Below are positions 28,511-35,447 of a stretch of 64,000 bases of DNA, piece by piece. The position numbers were made by a program, and so were the translations under genes. Source of the stretch: CAYRNR01 sp964425605 (GTDB lineage Bacteria > Myxococcota_A > UBA796 > UBA9615 > CAYRNR01); assembly GCA_964425605.1 (NCBI GenBank), contig CAYRNR010000021.1, positions 1 to 64,000 of the forward strand. The letters run 5' to 3'. Each line of letters begins with the position of its first letter. Positions within the stretch are counted from its first letter, which is position 1. The notes under the pieces were generated by a model. It had not been told where the DNA came from and did no database searches. It saw nothing but the letters and a program-made list of their open reading frames with translations.

Positions 28511-29976
28511 GATCGCCGCGCGAGCACCGCGCAACCGAGCAACGTCAGGACACAGCACCCCGTGAACCACTCGCCGAATCGTGCGTAGGGGGTGGTGCCG
28601 GTGCGCAGGGGCAGGTCGGCGAGGACCACGCCGGGGCCCTCGGCGTGGTGATCGCGGCTGGCCAGGAGGCGGCCGCGCCGGTCGATGACGGCGCTGATGC
28701 CGTTGGTGGCGCCGCGCACGATGGCGAGGCCCGAGTCCACGGCGCGCAGGCGGGTGTTCTGGAGATGGAACTCCTGGACCTGTTTCCAGTCGTTGGTGGG
28801 GATGGCGAGGGCGGCCACGCCGAGGCGGCCATACGCGCGGCCGAGGTCCCGGAAGTTGTCGTCCTGGCAGATCAGCGCGCCGAGGCCGTGGCCGGCGGGG
28901 AGGCCGCCGCCGGGGTGTCCGCCCGGGAGCTGGACCAGGGTCCCGTCGCCCGCCTGGTAGTCCTCCATGCCGAGGATCAGGTGGGTCTTGCGGTACACGG
29001 CCGCGAGGTCTCCGCCGGGATCGAACAGGGCCGCCTCGTTGACGTCCTGCGCCGCGTCGAAGTAGCCGACCACGAGGGCCAGATCGCGCGACGAGGCGAG
29101 GGTGGAGGCCCGGGCGAGGAAGGCATCTCGCTCGCCGGCCTCCACGCGGAAGGCGGCCTCCGGAGCGACCACGAGCGCAGCGCCACCCTCGGCGGCCTCG
29201 TTCAGCAGGGGCGTCAGGACCCCGCTCAGCCGGTCGGGTGACGGACCGCCGCCCCACGGCGTCCCCAGCTGGTCGTAGGTCCACCCCACCGCGGCGACCC
29301 GCACCGAGGCCGTGTCCGGGCGAGAGGCGGCGTAGCCGGCCCAGCCGGCGCACACAAGCCAGGTCACCGCCACGGCGACGGCACCAGGGAGGATGCCCCG
29401 CGCGCTGCGCCGCGACAGCGCCGCCGCGGCCAGGGCCTGGGGCAACGCCAGGGCGAAGACCACGCCGGCGACGCCCGTCAGCGACACCACCGCCACCGCG
29501 GGGGGCCAGGCGATCAGGCTGCGGCCGAAGCTCTGCGCCGTGCCGAACACCGGGACCAGCGTGAACGACAGGACCTCCACCACCGCGAACGCCGCGGCCA
29601 CCGCCAGCGCGGTCGCCGACGGGCCGAGCCTCCGGGCGAGGGGCTGTACGATCAACCCGACCAGGGGCCAGAACAGGCCCAGCGAGATCACCAGGAACGC
29701 GGCGAACGCCAGGGGGAACTGCAGCACCGCCGCCGCGGTCAGGTTCTGCGCCATCCCCACCAGCGCTGTCGTGGCGATGGCCAGCGGCAACGACGTGCGG
29801 CGATCGAGCAGGACGACGAGCGCGGGGATCAGCGCCACGGCCAGCAGCGGCCACAACGTCAGCGGCGGCCCTGCCAGCCCGAGCATCGCCCCCGAGAACG
29901 CCGCCGCCACCGCGGCCATCAGCCAGCACCGGCCGCCGCCGCGTTTCGATCGGTCTTCGGAACTGTTCTGGTCCAC
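28504..29976 (-). CDS. lnt: apolipoprotein N-acyltransferase
   Basis: A 490-residue inner-membrane enzyme that adds the third acyl chain to lipoproteins. About seven N-terminal helices (residues about 25-215) precede a carbon-nitrogen hydrolase domain with the catalytic order Glu ('VVAPEAAF'), Lys ('VYRKTHLILGMEDY') and Cys ('GALICQDDNF'), then 'GVAALAIPTNDW' and 'RGATNGISAVID'. A final helix lies near the C-terminus. The GTG at 29976 is chosen for its GGGAGG ribosome site; ATGs at 29919 and 30009 are alternatives. Its presence fits the many lipoproteins here. Confidence 0.85.
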   Translation of the reverse strand: MDQNSSEDRSKRGGGRCWLMAAVAAAFSGAMLGLAGPPLTLWPLLAVALIPALVVLLDRRTSLPLAIATTALVGMAQNLTAAAVLQFPLAFAAFLVISLGLFWPLVGLIVQPLARRLGPSATALAVAAAFAVVEVLSFTLVPVFGTAQSFGRSLIAWPPAVAVVSLTGVAGVVFALALPQALAAAALSRRSARGILPGAVAVAVTWLVCAGWAGYAASRPDTASVRVAAVGWTYDQLGTPWGGGPSPDRLSGVLTPLLNEAAEGGAALVVAPEAAFRVEAGERDAFLARASTLASSRDLALVVGYFDAAQDVNEAALFDPGGDLAAVYRKTHLILGMEDYQAGDGTLVQLPGGHPGGGLPAGHGLGALICQDDNFRDLGRAYGRLGVAALAIPTNDWKQVQEFHLQNTRLRAVDSGLAIVRGATNGISAVIDRRGRLLASRDHHAEGPGVVLADLPLRTGTTPYARFGEWFTGCCVLTLLGCAVLARRSQ

Positions 29977-30045
29977 GTCGTGAAGTACCCTCCCACGCAA
30001 CCTTCTCATGGGGTAGTCTATTCCGCAGACAAAACGGAGGTCGCG

Positions 30046-30978
30046 ATGAGAATCACGTTGCTGAGCCTGCTGTGCCTGTTGACGGCCATCTGCCTGACCT
30101 GCGCCGGGTGCCCCGCGGGCGACGACACCGACGACGACACCACCGCCGACGACGACGCCACGTCGGACGACGACTCCTCGGCCGACGACGACGACGACGA
30201 CGACGTGGGCGACGACGACGACACCTTCACCCCCGACGAGACGGCGGGCGAGGTCCTCGTCGAGGTCAACGAGTTCAACAACGGCGGCGGCGGCATGGTC
30301 AGCACCGGACGCCTGTACGCCCAGTTCAACAACGTCATCACGCCCGCCACCGGTGGCGTCGAGTACAACGTGCCCACGGCCATGGACGAGTGCGCCGTCA
30401 CCCTGTACACCCTCGACGACATCAACACCGAGGTCCCCGCGGAGATCGAGTACCTCTCCGGCGGCACGCTGACCATCGCCAGCCCCGGCGGGACCTACGC
30501 CCTCGAGCCCATCTCCGCCGGCACCATGACCTTCTACCAGCAGGCCGGCCTGACCCCCGGCACCGACATGCCCTTCTCCACCTTCTACAGCGCGCGCCTC
30601 GACGGAGACGCCTTCCCGGCCTTCAACTTCCAGGAGTCCCTGGAGATGCCCCCCGAGTTCCACCTCACCAACCCCACCCCCGCCCAGACCGTCGTCCTCA
30701 CCGGCGACTACAACATCCAGTGGACCGGCGGCGGCAACCACGACGCCACCTGGATCACCGCCGTCGTCAACGACGTCCAGGAGTACGGCCAGGTCCAGTG
30801 CAAGGTCACCAACGACGGCGAGTTCGCCATCCCCGCCGACGCCCTCTCCCAGCTCCCCACCGGCGCCGGCATCCTCACCGTGGCCCACCACGACGACTCG
30901 TACTTCGAGACCGACGACGGCCGCTGGGTCAAGCTCCGCGGCGGCTACAGCCTGGACGTCAACGCCTCCACCCCCTGA
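30046..30978 (+). CDS. lipoprotein with long poly-Asp linker
   Basis: A 310-residue lipoprotein. Lipobox 'CLTCAGC' is followed by about 40 residues that are mostly Asp, Ser and Thr, then a beta-rich domain (about residues 75-310) with 'NEFNNGGGGMVSTGRLYAQF' and 'YNIQWTGGGNHDATWI'. No family was recognised. The ribosome site CGGAGG precedes the ATG at 30046. It is divergent from lnt, with 69 bases between the starts. The next small gene follows after 19 bases. Confidence 0.75.
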   Translation: MRITLLSLLCLLTAICLTCAGCPAGDDTDDDTTADDDATSDDDSSADDDDDDDVGDDDDTFTPDETAGEVLVEVNEFNNGGGGMVSTGRLYAQFNNVITPATGGVEYNVPTAMDECAVTLYTLDDINTEVPAEIEYLSGGTLTIASPGGTYALEPISAGTMTFYQQAGLTPGTDMPFSTFYSARLDGDAFPAFNFQESLEMPPEFHLTNPTPAQTVVLTGDYNIQWTGGGNHDATWITAVVNDVQEYGQVQCKVTNDGEFAIPADALSQLPTGAGILTVAHHDDSYFETDDGRWVKLRGGYSLDVNASTP

Positions 30979-30997
30979 CGCCCCCGAACCGCACCTC

Positions 30998-31438
30998 GTG
31001 TCGCACGAAATCACCATCTACGGCGCGATCTTCGGATCACCCGGGCCCGTCGACAGCTTCTACTGGCTCTACGTCAAGAACCGCGAGGCGTTGGGCTATC
31101 TCCCCGCCCGCGACTCCTGGCCACCGCTGGAGCGCACCTTCTGCACCATCCCCATGAACGCCGGCAAGCCCGGCTTCCACCGCACGCAGATGATCCACTT
31201 CGGGCTGTCGTTCAAGAACTTCGAGGATGGGTGGTCCACCTGGCTCCAGAAGTTCGAGTCGTTGTTGCGCGAGCTCTACTGGACGCAGGTGAGGCTTCAT
31301 CTCGATTCCGAGCTGTACGGTCACTTCGACTACTGCTGGGATGCGACACCGGCGGCGCTGGAGGGATTTCGTGCGTCGCCGCCACAGCCGGTGCGGGAGT
31401 GGGAGTTCAGTGGGGGGCCGAGGGAGTTCGAGGGGTAG
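30998..31438 (+). CDS. hypothetical protein, 146 residues
   Basis: A 146-residue soluble protein beginning with GTG ('MSHEITIYGAIFGSPG'). It is rich in aromatic residues ('YWLYVKNREALGYL', 'WTQVRLHLDSELYGHFDYCW') and has no signal peptide. Codon use in the first two thirds fits the window; the last third is more relaxed and ends in Gly/Glu-rich sequence. No family was recognised. The ribosome site is weak, so it may be translated by coupling to the 30046 gene. Confidence 0.55.
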   Translation: MSHEITIYGAIFGSPGPVDSFYWLYVKNREALGYLPARDSWPPLERTFCTIPMNAGKPGFHRTQMIHFGLSFKNFEDGWSTWLQKFESLLRELYWTQVRLHLDSELYGHFDYCWDATPAALEGFRASPPQPVREWEFSGGPREFEG

Positions 31439-31504
31439 GGGGTGGTGGAAGAAACGTCCCTTTTGTTGTCGCTCCTGGATGGAGCTGGTCACGCTGCGCA
31501 GGGT

Positions 31505-32476
31505 CTACCGCCGGCGGAGCCCCAGCAGTCCAACGAGCGGCAGCAGGAAGCCGAACGTCAAGCCCCCGCCGCGACCGTCGCAGCTGGGCCCGCAACCGGC
31601 CATGCTGGCGTCTTCCTGGGCCGCGTCGTCGTCGTCGGGGCTCGCCGCGTCGTCGTCGTCCCAGTAGGTGTCGTCGTCGTCACCTACCGCGTCGTCGTCG
31701 TCGCCGGCCGAATCGTCGTCGTCATCGCCGGACGAGTCGTCGTCGTCGCCGGCCGAGTCGTCGTCGTCGCCGGCCGAGTCGTCGTCGTCGCCGGGCTGGG
31801 AGCCGTGGAGGAGGTAGTCGACCGCGTTGGCGGCCAGGAGGTCCGTCCCGGGCTCGTACCCGCTGGTCTCGAACGTCAGCGAGGTGACGAATGCGGCGCC
31901 TGCGCCGGTCTCGGCGAGGTAGCTGGTGGGCCGGGAGTCGCCGTCCGCGGTCAACGGCAGGGCGTGCCCGATGGACTCGTACACGCCGTGACTGACGGGC
32001 TGACCGGTCAGCGTCGCAGCGAGGCCGTCCATGATGGGGTGGGTCGGCGCGACATTGGTGGCCTCGTCCGCCGCGTACGAGGCGCCGTGCTGCTGCGTGG
32101 CGCCATGGGGCAGCGTGGTGATGGCGGGCTCGTTCAGGTCCGTCGCGGTCACGACGATCAGGTCACCCCCTGTGGCCAGGAAATCCTCGAGACGCCCGGC
32201 AGCGGCGTCCACCTGCAGGTTGAATCCCGCCGCCTGGTAGCCGGAGACGACCACGAGGTCGTATCCCTCCAACGGCACGGTCGCGAGCTGCGATCCTGCC
32301 GTGCTCACCCAGGCCACGCCGGCCTCGTCGAGCACGTCGGTCCAGAAGGGCTGACCCAGGGGAGCCTCGTCCTGGACGACCAGGGCGAGCTGGGCGGAGG
32401 CCGAACGGCAGGCCAGGACGGCCGCCACAGCGAGGACCATCGCGGCGAACCGTCCGCATGTCACGGTGTGCCTCAC
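31505..32476 (-). CDS. secreted GATase-like protein with Asp-rich stalk and C-terminal anchor
   Basis: A 323-residue protein with a signal peptide ending near 'RSASA'. Residues about 30-220 look like a class-I glutamine-amidotransferase-like (ThuA/DJ-1-type) alpha/beta domain ('YDLVVVSGYQAAG', 'ATGGDLIVVTATD', 'PTHPIMDGLAATLTG'), though no catalytic Cys was identified. A stalk of 'GDDDDSA' repeats follows, then 'MAGCGPSC', a hydrophobic helix and LRRR, a MYXO-CTERM-like tail. The GTG start overlaps the stop of the caspase-like gene by 4 bases. It is the last gene of the sigma-factor operon. Confidence 0.72.
   Translation of the reverse strand: MRHTVTCGRFAAMVLAVAAVLACRSASAQLALVVQDEAPLGQPFWTDVLDEAGVAWVSTAGSQLATVPLEGYDLVVVSGYQAAGFNLQVDAAAGRLEDFLATGGDLIVVTATDLNEPAITTLPHGATQQHGASYAADEATNVAPTHPIMDGLAATLTGQPVSHGVYESIGHALPLTADGDSRPTSYLAETGAGAAFVTSLTFETSGYEPGTDLLAANAVDYLLHGSQPGDDDDSAGDDDDSAGDDDDSSGDDDDDSAGDDDDAVGDDDDTYWDDDDAASPDDDDAAQEDASMAGCGPSCDGRGGGLTFGFLLPLVGLLGLRRR
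31727..31789 (-). repeat. 21-bp tandem repeat x3 encoding SAGDDDD
   Basis: Three consecutive 21-base units, two identical and one with a single change, encode the stalk of the 31505-32476 protein. Further degenerate copies continue leftward to about 31625. Confidence 0.8.
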
Positions 32477-34173
32477 AGTCCCACCTCCACGCCCGCGCTG
32501 AACCCGCCGAAGAATCGTGCGGCGACTGGATCGCTGCTCTCCAGTGCCAGCGGCGTGACCTGGACCACGGCCCCGAACACCAGCGAGACCCGGTCGGTCA
32601 GAACATAGCCCACCTTCAGCTGCGGCCCCATGCTGATGAACAGCCAGCCCGACTCCAGCGACGCTGCGGGTTGGTACGACGAGTCGTTCAGCCGATCCAC
32701 CGGCAGCAAGGTCGCGCGGAACTGGGCGCCGACGCGAAGACGCAGCCGTCGCAGGTCGCGGCCCCAGCCCACCTCGGGCCCGAGCCAGAACACGGTCCGG
32801 GTGTCCGGCAGGGTGTCCGTCTCCGCGCCCCGCGCCGGCGAGAAGCCCACCCCGAGCACCCCACCGATGTACAGCCCGCGCGCCGGGGGCGCGCCCCTGC
32901 GGGTGGCGGACCAGACCTCGACGGCCATCATGCCGTCTCCCCAGAGGGGCCGCCAGGCCTGCGTCGCGCCGCCGAGGTATCCCAGGTACGCGCCGAGCTG
33001 GCGGCGGTCCTCCCGCACGAGCGCGCGCAGCTCCTCCAGTGGCACCGACTGCCCTGCTCCGACCGTGGTGCTGCCCTCGAACACCACGGCTCCGGCAGCG
33101 TCACGCACCACGAAGCGGTGCCGGCCGGGCTCCAGGGCCACCGTGCCCGGGAACAGGCCCTTGTCGCGGCCGTCCACCTCGATCGTCGCCCCGCGGTACG
33201 GATGGTCGCCGGGCAGGTAGGCGTACACCAGGGCCAGATCGCTGTCCCGGCGCTGATCGGGCCGGCCGGAGAGCACCACGTCGTGCACACCCACGACCCG
33301 GAACGCCGCCTCGGGCAGCTGCACACCCTGGGTGCGCTCGTACACCTGTCCGCGCGCCCAGTCGTGCGCCTCGTACGCGGTGACCAGGCCGTCGCCGTTG
33401 ACGTCCGCAGCCCGCGTCTCCCACGACAGGGCTTGCAGCAGGAACCACGTGTAGGTGCCGTGGCCCAGCTCGTCGTCCTCGCGCGCTGGCCGCCCCAGGG
33501 TGGTGGCGAAGAGCAGCGCCTCCCCCGATCCCAGCCCATCCAGGTCGGTGAACGGCGTGTCCGCGGTCAGCTGCGCCGAGGCCTCGGCCAGGGAGGGACC
33601 CACCGCGGACTTGCCCTCGCCGTTGAAGCACGCGTCGATGATCAGCGCCTTGCGCCGCGCGGGCATGGACGAGAAGAAGCGACGCAGCGCCTCGAGATCC
33701 AGCGCCGAGGTCTCCAGGTCGCCGGTGCGGCTGTCGTGGACCAGCAGGAACGGCGAGAGGTCGCCGGGATCGCGCCTCACCAGGGTTCCGTGGCCGGAGA
33801 AGTACACCACGACGACGTCCTCGCGCCGCGCCAACGTACCCAGCACCTTGAGCTCGGCGAGGATTCGATCGCGGGTGTTCTCCCCCGGTTCGGTGAGGCG
33901 GATCACATGGTCGAAGCCGCCCCCGGTGGGCGACGCGAGCTGGTCGGCGATGGCGTGGGCGTCGTCTGCGGCGTGCCGCAGAGGAGGGATGGCCGGATCC
34001 AGGTAGCCGTCGATCCCCACGACGAGGGCGATGCGGCGCGGGGCCAGCACGGCGGACAGCTCGTCTGCCGTGTTGCGCGAGGGCTGCATGCCCGCCTCTC
34101 GCGCCCCCGCTCCCGTGGGCGCGATCACGACCAGCGCGGCGACGAGCGCCGCGATCCGGGGGCCTACTGCCAA
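32473..34173 (-). CDS. exported caspase-like (C14) protein with PEGA and beta-barrel domains
   Basis: A 566-residue protein with a signal peptide (about residues 1-25). A caspase-like peptidase domain spans about 46-255, with His128 in 'YFSGHGT' and Cys182 in 'LIIDACFNGEG', the family's catalytic dyad. A Ca-loop-like 'DVNGDGLVTAYEAHD' lies near 257. A PEGA-type domain follows (about 325-356, 'GATIEVDGRDKGLFPG'). The last 180 residues alternate as in an outer-membrane beta-barrel ('GLYIGGVLGVGFSP', 'RLRVGAQFRATLLPV', closing 'GFSAGVEVGL'). The TTG start overlaps the anti-sigma-like gene by 10 bases. Confidence 0.75.
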   Translation of the reverse strand: MAVGPRIAALVAALVVIAPTGAGAREAGMQPSRNTADELSAVLAPRRIALVVGIDGYLDPAIPPLRHAADDAHAIADQLASPTGGGFDHVIRLTEPGENTRDRILAELKVLGTLARREDVVVVYFSGHGTLVRRDPGDLSPFLLVHDSRTGDLETSALDLEALRRFFSSMPARRKALIIDACFNGEGKSAVGPSLAEASAQLTADTPFTDLDGLGSGEALLFATTLGRPAREDDELGHGTYTWFLLQALSWETRAADVNGDGLVTAYEAHDWARGQVYERTQGVQLPEAAFRVVGVHDVVLSGRPDQRRDSDLALVYAYLPGDHPYRGATIEVDGRDKGLFPGTVALEPGRHRFVVRDAAGAVVFEGSTTVGAGQSVPLEELRALVREDRRQLGAYLGYLGGATQAWRPLWGDGMMAVEVWSATRRGAPPARGLYIGGVLGVGFSPARGAETDTLPDTRTVFWLGPEVGWGRDLRRLRLRVGAQFRATLLPVDRLNDSSYQPAASLESGWLFISMGPQLKVGYVLTDRVSLVFGAVVQVTPLALESSDPVAARFFGGFSAGVEVGL

Positions 34174-34754
34174 CGCACCTCCACCTGCTCCTCCGCCGTG
34201 GGCGCGGAGCAGTCGGCGTGTTCAGGATCCGCCAGGACGCGGTACACGCGCGTGCCCGGGCCGTGCTCGGTACCGAACGACAGGGGTACGTCCCCACCCG
34301 GCCAGTGATTCCCCGCGGACACGCGCCATCCCTCCTCGGCTCCAGGATAGATCCGCTTCCAGGCGCCGTCGCCTTGTTCGTCGAGGCACAGGAAGGCGTC
34401 GCGATCGGTCTGCACCGTGAAGATGATCCGCTCGGAGGGCCCTACCGGCCGCACCGTCTCCGCATCCAGAGCGCCCTCCCCTTCGATGACGAAACCCAGG
34501 TCCAGGACCTCGCCCGCCGCCTCGTCCCCCCTCCAGCGCCCAGCGCCGATTTTATCCCCCGGCCCGCGGGTGGCCAGGTAGGCGATGGAGACTCCGACGC
34601 CGGCCACGACCAGGGCGGCCGCGATCCGCCAGACCGCGGGTACGCGCCGACGCCGCTGGTGAGCCGCGACCCGCGCGCGGATGGCCGGGCCCAGGTTCTC
34701 CACGGGCGGATCGTCCAGCGCATCGAAGGCGTTCTTCAGGGGGTCGTCAGGCAT
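34164..34754 (-). CDS. anti-sigma-factor-like membrane protein (DUF4384-like)
   Basis: A 196-residue single-pass protein. A short cytoplasmic N-terminus (about 1-40) precedes one helix (about 42-64, 'RIAAALVVAGVGVSIAYLA'), and a periplasmic domain with 'DRDAFLCLDEQGDGAWKRIY' and 'GTRVYRVLADPEHADCSAP' that resembles DUF4384. It overlaps the ECF sigma gene by 8 bases, the usual place for an anti-sigma factor, so that role is inferred. No zinc-binding HxxxCxxC motif is present. Confidence 0.68.
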   Translation of the reverse strand: MPDDPLKNAFDALDDPPVENLGPAIRARVAAHQRRRRVPAVWRIAAALVVAGVGVSIAYLATRGPGDKIGAGRWRGDEAAGEVLDLGFVIEGEGALDAETVRPVGPSERIIFTVQTDRDAFLCLDEQGDGAWKRIYPGAEEGWRVSAGNHWPGGDVPLSFGTEHGPGTRVYRVLADPEHADCSAPTAEEQVEVRWQ

Positions 34755-35304
34755 GGGTCGTCCCCTCCACCTCGAGGTGCTGGCGCAGGAGCCGGCGCGC
34801 ATAGGTCAGCCGCGACCGGACCTCCTGGGCGCTCAGCCCGAGGATCTCGCCCACCTCGGTGGAGTTGAGGCCGGATCGGTACGTCAGCAGGACGGCCGCG
34901 CGGTGGTGCTCGGGCAGCTCCGCCAGGCCCTGCTCCAGCCGCTGCGCCTGCTGCGCCGATGCCGCCTGGCTCTCGGGCCCCACAGGTGGGGTGGCGGGCT
35001 CGTGGCGCAGCGACTGAAGCGCGCGCCGCTGCACCGTCCGGCGGCGGCAGCTGTCGAGGCAGATGCGCCAGGCGATGGTGAACAGGTAGGAGCGGAACGA
35101 ACCGGTGGGCTTCCAGCGGTACGCCGACTCCACCACTCGCACGAAGGTCTCCACGTGGATGTCCTCGGCCTCGTCCGGACGGGAGGTCACGCGCGCAGCA
35201 AAGCCCTTCACAGCCGGGCCGTAGCGTTCCACCAGCTGGTCGAACGCCGCCTCGTCGCCCTGCTGAAAACGACTCATCAGCTCTTCGTCAGTGCTGCCGA
35301 CCAC
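34747..35304 (-). CDS. ECF-type RNA polymerase sigma factor
   Basis: A 185-residue sigma-70-family factor. Region 2 is at about 8-85 ('LMSRFQQGDEAAFDQLVERY', 'EAEDIHVETFVRVVES', 'FRSYLFTIAWRICLD') and region 4 at about 122-175 ('LAELPEHHRAAVLLTYRSGL', 'STEVGEILGLSAQEVRSRLT'). Regions 1 and 3 are absent, as in ECF factors. The GTG start has GGAGG only 3 bases upstream, so a slightly different start is possible. It heads the operon sigma, anti-sigma-like, caspase-like, anchored protein, and is divergent from the VIT/vWA gene. Confidence 0.88.
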   Translation of the reverse strand: MVGSTDEELMSRFQQGDEAAFDQLVERYGPAVKGFAARVTSRPDEAEDIHVETFVRVVESAYRWKPTGSFRSYLFTIAWRICLDSCRRRTVQRRALQSLRHEPATPPVGPESQAASAQQAQRLEQGLAELPEHHRAAVLLTYRSGLNSTEVGEILGLSAQEVRSRLTYARRLLRQHLEVEGTTHA

Positions 35305-35412
35305 GATCCTCCGCCCGTGGTGGGTATTTTCACCCCAAACGCACCGCCAGCCCCAGGTGGAGAAAGAAATTCTTTTTTCCCCACCTCGTCCGCCCCGCTC
35401 GTTGAGGGAACG

Positions 35413-35429
35413 GGTGCCGTCGTGGCACC
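35413..35429 (+). other. stem-loop in the 5' leader of the VIT/vWA gene
   Basis: GGTGCC and GGCACC form a perfect 6-bp stem with the 5-base loop GTCGT, 18 bases before the start codon. It may affect translation. The 143-base region between the divergent genes also contains an AT-rich patch near 35365-35380, the likeliest promoter area; no clean hexamers were identified. Confidence 0.4.
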
Positions 35430-35447
35430 GGAAAGGGGCCTGTCGTA

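Noticed and set aside
34263..34868. Plus-strand frame over the anti-sigma-like gene
   Set aside because: Shadow frame; codon bias and the overlap with the sigma-factor gene support the minus-strand gene.
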